Part shown: in pieces, positions 52,323 to 60,186 of the stretch
Layout: each line of letters opens with the position of its first letter
Position numbering within the stretch: position 1 is the stretch's first letter
DNA from: Lachnospiraceae bacterium
Lineage (GTDB): Bacteria; Bacillota; Clostridia; Lachnospirales; Lachnospiraceae
Length of the DNA: 64,000 nt
Assembly: GCA_902363135.1 (NCBI GenBank)
Contig: CABIZF010000005.1
Coordinates: 124,001 to 188,000, forward strand
Reading direction: 5' to 3'
Made by a program: the position numbers and the translations under genes
The notes under the pieces: generated by a model
The model's database searches: none
The model's input: the letters and a program-made list of their open reading frames with translations, nothing else
Told to the model about the DNA's origin: nothing

Positions 52323-53660
52323 TCATCCAACTGTGATTTTCTCCAGAGGCAGCTTTGCATTTCCCTTGTTTCTTCCGGAAAATACCGCATAAATCAGGGT
52401 CAGCCCACCTACACGCCCCAAATACATCAGTATAATCAACACAACTTGTGAAAAAATATGAAGCTTCGGTGTAATCCCCAACGTCAGACCTACCGTACCA
52501 ACAGCTGAAGCTGCTTCATACAGGCAATCTAAAAGCGGAAAGCCTTCATATACACTGATTGCAAGCCCGCCGCAAAAAAACAATACAAAGTACAGCATAG
52601 CTATCGTCGCTGCATTTTTTATTACATGATATTCCAGTCTCCGTCCAAAAGCCCCTGCATTTTCCTGGCTGCGAAACGTAGCAATCGCATTTAAAATAAG
52701 CACCATGAAGGTTGTTGTTTTCATTCCTCCCGCTGTAGACCCTGGCGATCCGCCAATCAGCATTAGCAGTATCATAACCGCCTTCGATGCCTCACTCATC
52801 TCTGAAATGTTTATGGTATTAAAGCCGGCGGTTCTTGTGGTTACTGATTGAAACGTGGCCGCTAACAGTCGTCTCCCGGCTGATAAATTTTGCAGATCAC
52901 ATACAAAGAAAAAAACCGAAGGAAGCAAAATCAGGCATACGGTAGTCATAAGAATCATCTTGCTTTGCAGACGATAACGTTTAAAGTTCATTTTATTCAT
53001 ATAAATATCATCCCAGGTGAGAAAACCGATTCCCCCTGTGATGATCAGCAGCATAATTACCACATTTATAAGAACATTTCCGGAATACCCGACCAGGGAT
53101 GGGAACGCATTATCTGCTGTTCCAAGAATATCAAACCCGGCATTACAAAAAGCGGAAACAGAATGAAAGACCGACATCCAGATTCCCTTTAATCCATAAT
53201 CTGATAAAAACACCGGCAGTAGCAGCACAGCTCCTGCCGTTTCAATCAGCATTGTTCCCTTTAAAATAAACCTTGTCAGTCTGACGATTCCGCCAACCTT
53301 AGGTGCTGAAATGGCATCCTTCATGGTACTTCTTTGCATAAGGGATATTTTTTTCCCTGAAAAAAGAGAAACCGATGCCGCCACAGTTACCACTCCAAGT
53401 CCGCCTGTCTGTATGAGTACAAGAATAATCGCCTGCCCTATCGGGGACCAGTAGCTTCCGGTATCCTTCACCACAAGCCCTGTAACGCACACTGCAGAAG
53501 TGGCAGTAAAAAGTGCCTCGTGAAACGAAGTCGGCACTTTATTCACAGAGGAAAATGGCAGCATCAGCAAAAAAGTTCCTAAAAGAATCACACCTGCAAA
53601 TCCCAGAATAATTAATTGAAAGGATGTCAGATGTTTTTTTTTACACAATTTTTCCGGCAT
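52323..53660 (-). CDS. ktrB: Potassium uptake channel subunit KtrB/TrkH
   Basis: 445-residue membrane protein of the Trk/Ktr/HKT superfamily that conducts K+ (Ktr types with Na+ coupling). Four pore-loop repeats are visible: TSAVCVTGLVV, HSVSAFCNAGFD, SVTTRTAGFNTI and ASAVGTVGLTLG, each with the selectivity Gly. The intramembrane gating loop GGSPGSTAGGMK is clear. It is the first gene of ktrBA; the start-site AGGAG is 12 bases from the ATG, and a 9-codon frame beginning at 53670 overlaps it. Upstream DNA has TTTATACAATCTTAATATAG, reminiscent of KdpE sites. Confidence 0.93.
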   Translation of the reverse strand: MPEKLCKKKHLTSFQLIILGFAGVILLGTFLLMLPFSSVNKVPTSFHEALFTATSAVCVTGLVVKDTGSYWSPIGQAIILVLIQTGGLGVVTVAASVSLFSGKKISLMQRSTMKDAISAPKVGGIVRLTRFILKGTMLIETAGAVLLLPVFLSDYGLKGIWMSVFHSVSAFCNAGFDILGTADNAFPSLVGYSGNVLINVVIMLLIITGGIGFLTWDDIYMNKMNFKRYRLQSKMILMTTVCLILLPSVFFFVCDLQNLSAGRRLLAATFQSVTTRTAGFNTINISEMSEASKAVMILLMLIGGSPGSTAGGMKTTTFMVLILNAIATFRSQENAGAFGRRLEYHVIKNAATIAMLYFVLFFCGGLAISVYEGFPLLDCLYEAASAVGTVGLTLGITPKLHIFSQVVLIILMYLGRVGGLTLIYAVFSGRNKGNAKLPLEKITVG

Positions 53661-53819
53661 AAATAATCATAACTCCTTGCTATTTAATTGCATTTATTAT
53701 ATAGAACTGCCTTCAAAGATAGTATAAGAGTCTCTGCTTCTATATTAAGATTGTATAAAGATTCTTTCTTTATTCCTCAGAATGCCGCATTTTTCAAGCT
53801 TGTTGTCAAAAGCTGTCCC

Positions 53820-54893
53820 TCACTCTGCTTCAAGATCCTCCAGGTTATCACCTTGCTTTCCTTTTTTCGACATAAACCAATAAAATATAACACAAAATGC
53901 GAATGCAAATACAACACCAAAAACATTCTGAATCACTCTAAGACTGACTGCTCCTTTTAATCCATAGCTCCTGGCAGCAATGGCCAAAGCACCAAATGTA
54001 TTGAACACTGCCTGCCAGCCATATTGTGCTGAAAATCCCACGCCGATTCCACCAAGAATTCCTATGTATGCATAGATTGACGACGGGAGCAGAAAATACA
54101 ATGCGGTAAAGCATATGACACCTGCTATATTTCCGACAATCCTTTTACGGACTCTGTATTTCATGTCTTCCATAAACGGCAAGATTGCGGACATGGCCGC
54201 AATACCGGCCCACATTGCACGTGGCATATTGCAGAGTTCTGCAATGCAAAGAACAATCGGTACGCATAAAATCTGACATAGCTGCCATTTTGTTCTGGAA
54301 GAAGTGATATCAAATTCCTGTATCAGATCTTTCAGATTTCTTTTATAAGTTCTGTTTTTATGATTTCGATAAAATACCAGGCAGGTAAGCGCTGCACCTA
54401 AAGCCATTCCGACTAATCGCATCTGATAGCTTTTTCCTGCCACATCATAACCATATAACAGCAGATAGCCAAGAACCAATGTAGATTGATTAAACATGAA
54501 TGGATTATGACATCCGAACAGAATCAGCACTGCCAGTGCAGCAATATTTAACAGCATTCCCGGTACCGGTGAAAGCAGATTTGCTAAATGTGGACATATC
54601 GTCATAATTACAAAGAACAGAGCCAAAAGCATCGTAGATTGTCCGGCATGGATCCCCAGATCCGCATTCCGAAATACCATAAGACATAATAAAACTACCA
54701 CGCCCACAATACTGTTCTCATTTCCAAATAAGATACTGAAAACAGTGACAAAGAAAAAGCAAAATATCATTGTAACTGCTATCTTCACCAAATATACCAG
54801 CATATGATATAACTTTTCCTTCACCGTTTCACTCTTATTCAACAGGTTTTTAGAGCCTGCCTGATTCAACTGCAATTCCTGATAAAATGTCAT
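53820..54893 (-). CDS. FUSC-family membrane protein
   Basis: 357-residue membrane protein with two blocks of about five to six hydrophobic helices separated by a cytoplasmic stretch (HKNRTYKRNLKDLIQEFDIT), the layout of FUSC/aromatic acid exporter (YccS/AaeB-like) proteins. MWAGIAAMSAILPF and RVRKRIVGNIAGV in the second half correspond to the conserved FUSC_2 core. It may export aromatic or other amphipathic acids. It lies 70 bases downstream of a VanRS-type kinase and could be its target gene. The C-terminus is acidic. Confidence 0.8.
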   Translation of the reverse strand: MTFYQELQLNQAGSKNLLNKSETVKEKLYHMLVYLVKIAVTMIFCFFFVTVFSILFGNENSIVGVVVLLCLMVFRNADLGIHAGQSTMLLALFFVIMTICPHLANLLSPVPGMLLNIAALAVLILFGCHNPFMFNQSTLVLGYLLLYGYDVAGKSYQMRLVGMALGAALTCLVFYRNHKNRTYKRNLKDLIQEFDITSSRTKWQLCQILCVPIVLCIAELCNMPRAMWAGIAAMSAILPFMEDMKYRVRKRIVGNIAGVICFTALYFLLPSSIYAYIGILGGIGVGFSAQYGWQAVFNTFGALAIAARSYGLKGAVSLRVIQNVFGVVFAFAFCVIFYWFMSKKGKQGDNLEDLEAE

Positions 54894-54934
54894 ATAAATT
54901 TTCTCTCCTGTCTATTTATAGTTAAATCCTTATA

Positions 54935-54960
54935 GTAGATCGAACATTCGCAATCCGCCT
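54935..54960. repeat. Family B repeat scrap
   Basis: GAACATTCGCAATCCGCCTG is the core hairpin side of family B, immediately after the stop codon of the minus-strand kinase at 54965. Confidence 0.45.
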
Positions 54961-54964
54961 GACC

Positions 54965-56008
54965 TTATATAGTCTCAGCTTTCTGCATCGGAAGCGCTAC
55001 AACAAATCTGCATCCGCCATATTCTCGGTTTTCTGCTTTGATTGTTCCCCCGGCACTATCTACAATCCGTTTTACAAGTGCAAGACCCAGGCCATTTCCT
55101 TCTGCTTTATGAGAACCATCTGCCTGATAAAATTTGTCAAATATTCTGGATTTTACATCATCCTCTATTCCCGGTCCCTCATCTTCCAGAATGAACCTGA
55201 CAGAATCCTGTTCCCGTTTCAGAAACATCATAATTGTCCCCTTTACCGGACTGAACTTAATCGCATTATCTAAAAGATTCGTCCAGATATGCATAAAAAG
55301 TCCTTCATTCCCGGTATATTTCACTTCTTCCAGATCTACCTGAAAACCAATTTCTTTTTCTGCCCATTTTGTTTCCAGGGAAAGAAATGCCTGACGGATC
55401 TGTTCATCCAGACGATATTCTGTTTTTTTCATTGGTATATTCTGATTCTCCAGTCTGGATAACAGCAAAATATTACCGACCAATCCGGAAAGCCTTTGAG
55501 TGTTGAATAAAATTTTTTCTACATATCCCTCTTGATCCGAAGACAGTTCTTCTCCCTGAAGGAGCATTGTATATCCTTCAATAGCATTGATCGGAGTCTT
55601 AAATTCATGAGAAACATTGGATACAAAATCCATCTGCAGCATCTCTGTTGCACGAAGCTCTTTTGTCATTACATTAAAACTCTGATAAGATTCTCCAACT
55701 TCTGCGATACGGCTATTCGTTTCCAAATGCTGTTCAAAATCCCCCTGAGAAACCTCCTTCATTGCTTTACTGAGTCTGGTAATTGGTTCCAGTAACCTTG
55801 CATTGATAAAAGAAGTGATCAGCCCTGCAATCAATGTATTAAAAATCAGCAGCCAGCCGAGCGCAGGTATACTGCCCGGCAGATCGAAAAAATGATTCAA
55901 AAAAGCAAACAGTAAAGCAGATATCACTGTCGAAAATGCAAGCGCCAGCCAGATTGCACCGGTCAGACATGCTCGGATCCGCAATCCTTTTTCTTTCTTT
56001 TGTTCCAC
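54965..56008 (-). CDS. Sensor histidine kinase, VanS-like
   Basis: 347-residue kinase with two membrane helices (about 13-37 and 48-66), HAMP (LLEPITRLSKAMKEVSQGDF), HisKA with VSNVSHEFKTPINAIEG and an ATPase domain with NLLDNAIKFSP and GNGLGLALVKRIVD. The extracellular loop is only about ten residues, so it is an intramembrane-sensing type, as seen for kinases that respond to cell-envelope stress. It starts with GTG at 56008, overlapping the regulator stop by one base (TAGTG). Confidence 0.92.
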   Translation of the reverse strand: MEQKKEKGLRIRACLTGAIWLALAFSTVISALLFAFLNHFFDLPGSIPALGWLLIFNTLIAGLITSFINARLLEPITRLSKAMKEVSQGDFEQHLETNSRIAEVGESYQSFNVMTKELRATEMLQMDFVSNVSHEFKTPINAIEGYTMLLQGEELSSDQEGYVEKILFNTQRLSGLVGNILLLSRLENQNIPMKKTEYRLDEQIRQAFLSLETKWAEKEIGFQVDLEEVKYTGNEGLFMHIWTNLLDNAIKFSPVKGTIMMFLKREQDSVRFILEDEGPGIEDDVKSRIFDKFYQADGSHKAEGNGLGLALVKRIVDSAGGTIKAENREYGGCRFVVALPMQKAETI

Positions 56009-56679
56009 TATTTTTTCACCACCTTGTATCCGATTCCACGCATTGTTACGATTTCAAAATCCGGGTTATCTTTAAAACGCTCCCTGATTCTTCCTATATG
56101 TACCTCTATCGTATGTGGGTCTGCCTCTGTCTCATATCCCCATACCTCATCCATTAATTGTTGTTTTGTAAATGTTCTGCCCGGCGAAGCTGCAAGCTTG
56201 TATAAAAGCAGAAATTCTTTTTTAGGCAAAACAAGACTTTCCTTATCCGTTGTAACAGTCATTGTATCATAATCAAACTCTGTTGAACCGATCACAATTT
56301 TGTGTTCATTCAGTATCTGTGCACGTCGAAGCAGTGCTCCGACTCTTAAAACCATTTCATTCACATTTACCGGTTTTACCATATAATCGTCACTTCCCGA
56401 AAGAAATCCCTGACGCATATCATCAAAGGAACCTTTTGCAGTGATCATAAGTACCGGTATCTGATATCCTGCCGCCCGAAGCTCCGAGACCAGCTCATAA
56501 CCATCCATGACCGGCATCATAATATCGGAAATGATCAGATCAATATACTCCTTATCCAATATTTCTAATGCCTGTGCTCCATCCGATGCACTTTTGACCT
56601 GATAGCCATTCTTCTCAAGCACTTTCTGGAATAGCTGGCTTAATTCTTGATCATCTTCTACAATTAATATCTGAAACAT
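56008..56679 (-). CDS. OmpR-family response regulator, VanR-like
   Basis: 223-residue response regulator. Receiver: VEDDQELSQLF, phospho-Asp in LIISDIMMPVMDGYE, Lys in DYMVKPVN. Winged helix: LPKKEFLLLYKLAASPGRTFTKQQLMDEVWG and IGRIRERFKDNPDFEIVTMRGIGYK. It lies 33 bases downstream of the phospholipase D-like gene and is coupled to the kinase by a one-base overlap, so the four genes PLD, regulator, kinase and FUSC may be one transcript. Confidence 0.93.
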   Translation of the reverse strand: MFQILIVEDDQELSQLFQKVLEKNGYQVKSASDGAQALEILDKEYIDLIISDIMMPVMDGYELVSELRAAGYQIPVLMITAKGSFDDMRQGFLSGSDDYMVKPVNVNEMVLRVGALLRRAQILNEHKIVIGSTEFDYDTMTVTTDKESLVLPKKEFLLLYKLAASPGRTFTKQQLMDEVWGYETEADPHTIEVHIGRIRERFKDNPDFEIVTMRGIGYKVVKK

Positions 56680-56712
56680 GTTTTCCTTCCCCCTTCTCGT
56701 TACTTGATTCGG

Positions 56713-58146
56713 TTAAAACAGGTACCTGACCCATCCAAGCAGATGCTGTACCAAAAATACATTCCTCTGATGTTTTTTTGTTAGTTCAATCGGCGTTACA
56801 TGATACGGATCATGATAAGTTCCATCTTTCAACACCTGTCGGGACACTTTTTCATATTCCATCATGCCCTCTTCCAGTTGTTTATTAATCTCTTTGCTGC
56901 GTATTACAAGCATCAGTTCCGTATCCAGATAAACACTTCTCATATCCATATTAAAAGAACCGATTACCGACAGATCATCATCGATCAGAATACTCTTTCC
57001 GTGGTATGAATAACCACCTTCATATTCCCAGATGTCAATTCCTGTACTTAAGATTCTGTTTCTGTTTTTCGCATAATCGGCAGCCCCAAATGGATTTCCA
57101 TTATTTGCAACCGAATTTGTCATGATAGAAAAATCCGGAACATTCTCTGCAATCTCTTTCCATGTATTATACATCATATCGTTGCAGATAATATATGGCG
57201 TGTGGATCTTCACTCGATCTTTTGCATTTTTCATCAATTCTCCCAACTGATACCACACTACCGGTTCCTTGGAGCCCGTGTGGATAGGATTTGACACTAA
57301 TGCAATCTTTTCTGTCTCAAAAGTTTCGTCCGTATAATCGGTATCGCAGATTCTTTCCTTATTCTCTTCAAAATATTGCCGGTACCCATTCTGCAGCTCT
57401 AAAACTGCATTCTTTACAGACTTTCTATTAGCCAGCTTTTTACTGTTATGAAAGTAACCACAGTCCTCTTGTTCCCATATAGTTTCAAAATAATCTAACA
57501 ACTGGTTCACTGAATTTTCCTTTTTAGGTTCATCGCAAACTACTAACACATCTCTGTCATAGTTCTTATGTCCCGGGAAATCACCTAGAAAATAATTGTA
57601 TGTATTTCTTCCACCAAGAATATAGGTCTTACCATCTGCAATCAGATATTTATCATGCATTCTACCCATCATTTTCCATGGTTTCAACGGATTAGCCTTA
57701 TTATATAGTTTTATTTCAACATTCTCATGGGAAGATAATCCATAGAAATACGGATTGCCTTCCATATCAATCCAGCTCTCCATTCCATCTACTAACAGAC
57801 GAACATGCACACCTCTGTCTGCCGCATCAAGCAGTGCTCCTAAGATCAGTTTTCCACTTTCATCAGATTGAAATGCAAAAGTAGAAAGAATAATGTCCTC
57901 TTTTGCATTCTGGATCAAACGCACTCTCTGCAAAAGAGCTTCTGGATTCTTTTCTATGATTACTGCCCGTTCTGTATTCTCACTGCGCTCATTCCACGAC
58001 TCATTTTTTGTTTCTTTTCTGGTTGTATCGGACACTTCCGGCTGTTTTTTATATGCAATGCAGATCCCGAGTAATTCATAAAAAACCACACATAAAAAAA
58101 CTGCCAGTATAACAAGAATGGCTTTACATATCTTATACTTTTTCAT
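56713..58146 (-). CDS. Phospholipase D-like/cardiolipin synthase-type protein
   Basis: 477-residue membrane-anchored protein of the PLD superfamily. One N-terminal helix (about 5-27) is followed by two HKD motifs: HDKYLIADGKTYILGGRN and HGKSILIDDDLSVIGSFN. Both have the His, Lys and Asp needed for phosphodiesterase or phosphatidyl-transfer chemistry. It differs from bacterial Cls by having a single anchor helix and the insert between HKD motifs is large and charged. Its last stop codon (56713-56715) is the TAA in the end sequence of a family B repeat. A partial family A repeat lies 22 bases upstream of the start. Confidence 0.88.
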   Translation of the reverse strand: MKKYKICKAILVILAVFLCVVFYELLGICIAYKKQPEVSDTTRKETKNESWNERSENTERAVIIEKNPEALLQRVRLIQNAKEDIILSTFAFQSDESGKLILGALLDAADRGVHVRLLVDGMESWIDMEGNPYFYGLSSHENVEIKLYNKANPLKPWKMMGRMHDKYLIADGKTYILGGRNTYNYFLGDFPGHKNYDRDVLVVCDEPKKENSVNQLLDYFETIWEQEDCGYFHNSKKLANRKSVKNAVLELQNGYRQYFEENKERICDTDYTDETFETEKIALVSNPIHTGSKEPVVWYQLGELMKNAKDRVKIHTPYIICNDMMYNTWKEIAENVPDFSIMTNSVANNGNPFGAADYAKNRNRILSTGIDIWEYEGGYSYHGKSILIDDDLSVIGSFNMDMRSVYLDTELMLVIRSKEINKQLEEGMMEYEKVSRQVLKDGTYHDPYHVTPIELTKKHQRNVFLVQHLLGWVRYLF

Positions 58147-58168
58147 TGTATATCACCTGATTCCTTTT

Positions 58169-58221
58169 CTTTTCATGCAAGCATGAAACGCATGACCTTT
58201 TGACCCTTGTATCATCATCAT
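58169..58221 (+). repeat. Family A repeat, right-end fragment (copy 5)
   Basis: TTCATGCAAGCATGAAACGC, then CATGACCTTTTGACCC and GTATCATCATC match the right end of copies 1 and 3; the left part is absent. It is 22 bases upstream of the PLD-like gene. The remaining 58222-58542 stretch is AT-rich and holds one terminator and no credible gene. Confidence 0.8.
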
Positions 58222-58298
58222 ACAAAGTCAACCTCAATTTAACCTCAACAAAATTTATTTCACCATGCGAAATCTTCTCAGGACATTTCTATAAAAAA

Positions 58299-58347
58299 TA
58301 ATAGCATTGGGAACAGAAGTACATTTTCTGTTTTCCAACGCTATTTT
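58299..58347 (-). terminator. Terminator-like inverted repeat
   Basis: Arms ATAGCATTGGGAACAGAA and TTCTGTTTTCCAACGCTAT pair with three mismatches, flanked by A and T tracts. On the minus strand it is about 195 bases downstream of the DUF134-NifX gene, before the PLD-like gene. Confidence 0.55.
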
Positions 58348-58542
58348 TAATTGTTTTCCGTTATCGCGATGGCACCACTTTATCAGTCGGCCATGATCTC
58401 CTGACCGCCACATAGGATATTAAAGATTTGTTGTCACTTCATTATAAATGACCGGCAAATATTTGACAACCTTTATTTAAAATCAACAACAAAGATTATG
58501 AATCATTTATGATGCTTCGTATTATTTTTTTTACTATTCTTC

Positions 58543-59313
58543 TTAATGACAGCTATGGCTTCCACATCCATGCTCGCCACATGCATGTCCTTCCCCGTGG
58601 CTGTGCTCGTGATGAGAACACTTCACATTTGGATTATACTCAAGTGTTTCATTGATAAAAGCTTCTACCGCTTCATCCGCATCTCCGGAAACTCCTCCGA
58701 AAAGCTTAATACCGGCTGCCGCTAACGCTGTCTGTGCACCGCCTCCGATTCCGCCACAGATCAAAACATCTGCGTTCAATGCATTAAGAACTCCTGCCAA
58801 TGCACCATGTCCGCTTCCATTCGTATTTACTACTTCTGAATGTACTACTTTTCCTTCCTCTACATCATAAATCTTAAATGTCTCTGTGTGTCCAAAGTGC
58901 TGGAAAATCTGTCCATTTTCATATGTTACTGCTATTCTCATGATACCTTCTCCTTTTTCTTCTGCATATTTTTTGTAAATTTCCTGTTTGTAACATCCTC
59001 CAAAGCTGCAGTCGCTACTTTGACCGTCACAAATTCTGAAATCCCCACCCTCGATTCTGAGTGGATGTCCATCAATGAGTGCATCTGCTATTTTCTTCCG
59101 GGCAATCTCGTAAATTCGCTGAACCGTTGTTCTTGCGACTTGCATAGATACTGCACACTGCTCCTGACTATAACCTTTCTTGTCCAAAAGACGAATTGTC
59201 TCATACTCATCTACCGTCAGAACAATGGGAGGGTTCTCAGTATTATCTGCCGGAAGAAATTCTAAAATATTTGGGAAATGACAGACTTTTCTGCATTTTA
59301 CTGGCCTCGGCAT
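58543..59313 (-). CDS. DUF134 helix-turn-helix protein fused to NifX/NifB-type domain
   Basis: 256-residue two-domain protein. Residues 1-105 are DUF134, with RPVKCRKVCHFP at the start and a helix-turn-helix (GYSQEQCAVSMQVARTTVQR). Residues about 125-225 match the dinitrogenase iron-molybdenum cofactor (NifX/NafY-like) fold: MRIAVTYENGQIFQHFGHTETF and LICGGIGGGAQTAL. The tail is a His/Cys-rich metal-binding stretch (SHHEHSHGEGHACGEHGC). The fold binds iron-sulfur or molybdenum-type clusters; no nitrogenase genes are here, so a metal or redox sensing role is more likely. A strong internal ribosome-binding site precedes the NifX-like part. Divergent from a Crp/Fnr gene. Confidence 0.88.
   Translation of the reverse strand: MPRPVKCRKVCHFPNILEFLPADNTENPPIVLTVDEYETIRLLDKKGYSQEQCAVSMQVARTTVQRIYEIARKKIADALIDGHPLRIEGGDFRICDGQSSDCSFGGCYKQEIYKKYAEEKGEGIMRIAVTYENGQIFQHFGHTETFKIYDVEEGKVVHSEVVNTNGSGHGALAGVLNALNADVLICGGIGGGAQTALAAAGIKLFGGVSGDADEAVEAFINETLEYNPNVKCSHHEHSHGEGHACGEHGCGSHSCH
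58941..58957 (-). promoter_or_regulatory. Internal ribosome-binding site and start within fusion gene
   Basis: On the minus strand AAAAAGGAG lies 8 bases before an in-frame ATG (58939-58941) that begins the NifX-like domain. This would allow a separate approximately 132-residue product from the same mRNA. Confidence 0.6.
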
Positions 59314-59340
59314 AAACTGCTCCTTTCTCGCTTTTCTTAT

Positions 59341-59369
59341 ATAATAGCCCTATAAAAGGCATATGTCAA
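59341..59369 (-). promoter_or_regulatory. Promoter of DUF134-NifX gene
   Basis: Minus-strand TTGACA (59364-59369) and TATTAT (59341-59346), 17-base spacing, 28 bases upstream of the start codon. Confidence 0.75.
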
Positions 59370-59382
59370 TTATATGATTGAC
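59365..59382. promoter_or_regulatory. Palindrome between divergent -35 elements
   Basis: GTCAAT-TATATG-ATTGAC has perfect 6-bp arms and is centred midway between two divergent promoters, about 39 bases from each predicted start point. The size and symmetry suit a Crp/Fnr-family dimer, so the product of the plus-strand gene may control both directions. Confidence 0.6.
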
Positions 59383-59406
59383 GCATCTTAAAAAAATAAG
59401 TATACT
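59378..59406 (+). promoter_or_regulatory. Promoter of Crp/Fnr-family gene
   Basis: TTGACG (59378-59383) and TATACT (59401-59406), 17-base spacing, 24 bases upstream of the start codon. Confidence 0.75.
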
Positions 59407-59430
59407 AGGTTCGTAAAGGAGATAACTGTT

Positions 59431-60090
59431 ATGAACTTCGAAAATTATTTTCCACTATGGAATGACTTAAATACAGCACAGAAAAAACTAATTTCAGACC
59501 ATTTAATCACACGGGATGTAAAAAAAGGAACGATCATTCACAATGGAAACCTGGACTGTACCGGATTATTACTGGTTAAATCCGGGCAGCTTCGAACCTA
59601 CATACTTTCAGATGAAGGACGGGAGATTACACTTTACCGTCTGTTCGATATGGATATATGTCTTTTATCCGCCTCATGTATCATACGCTCCATTCAATTT
59701 GAAGTAACCATTGAAGCAGAAAAAAATACTGATCTTTGGATCATCCCTGCTGAAATCTATAAGGACATCATGAAGGAATCTGCTCCCGTCGCAAACTATA
59801 CCAATGAGTTAATGGCCACCCGTTTTTCTGATGTCATGTGGCTGATTGAACAAATCATGTGGAAGAGTTTGGATAAGCGTGTTGCTTCATTTCTTTTAGA
59901 AGAGACCTCTATCGAAGGAACAAACGAGCTGAAAATCACTCATGAGACGATTGCTAATCATCTTGGTTCCCACAGGGAAGTTATCACTCGAATGCTCCGA
60001 TACTTTCAAGGCGAAGGACTCGTCAAACTCTCCCGCGGCAAAATCACAATCCTGGATTCGAAAAGACTGGAAATGCTACAAAAATCATAA
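59431..60090 (+). CDS. Crp/Fnr-family transcriptional regulator
   Basis: 219-residue regulator. The cyclic-nucleotide-binding-like barrel spans residues 20-120 (GLLLVKSGQLRTYILSDEGREITLYRL) but lacks the usual phosphate-binding residues of true cAMP receptors. The C-terminal helix-turn-helix reads LKITHETIANHLGSHREVITRMLRYFQ. A few Cys (43, 77, 83) are present but not the Fnr four-Cys cluster. AAGGAG precedes the ATG. Its neighbours are a cluster-binding fusion protein, CoA-disulfide reductase and thioredoxin, so redox or sulfur sensing is the inferred role. Confidence 0.9.
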   Translation: MNFENYFPLWNDLNTAQKKLISDHLITRDVKKGTIIHNGNLDCTGLLLVKSGQLRTYILSDEGREITLYRLFDMDICLLSASCIIRSIQFEVTIEAEKNTDLWIIPAEIYKDIMKESAPVANYTNELMATRFSDVMWLIEQIMWKSLDKRVASFLLEETSIEGTNELKITHETIANHLGSHREVITRMLRYFQGEGLVKLSRGKITILDSKRLEMLQKS

Positions 60091-60116
60091 AACCGTTTTT
60101 CTGTAACATCTAAAGA

Positions 60117-60164
60117 ATCCTCCATTTATCAGAATTATGAAAGTCATTCTAATAAATGGGGGAT
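60117..60164. terminator. Bidirectional terminator
   Basis: Arms ATCCTCCATTTATCAGAAT and ATTCTAATAAATGGGGGAT pair over 19 positions with two mismatches, between the convergent Crp/Fnr and CoA-disulfide reductase genes. Confidence 0.8.
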
Positions 60165-60186
60165 CTCTTTATTATTTTGTTTATTT

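Noticed and set aside
58543..59313. Nitrogenase-related gene cluster
   Set aside because: The NifX-like domain is shared by many non-nitrogen-fixing proteins and no nif structural genes are present.
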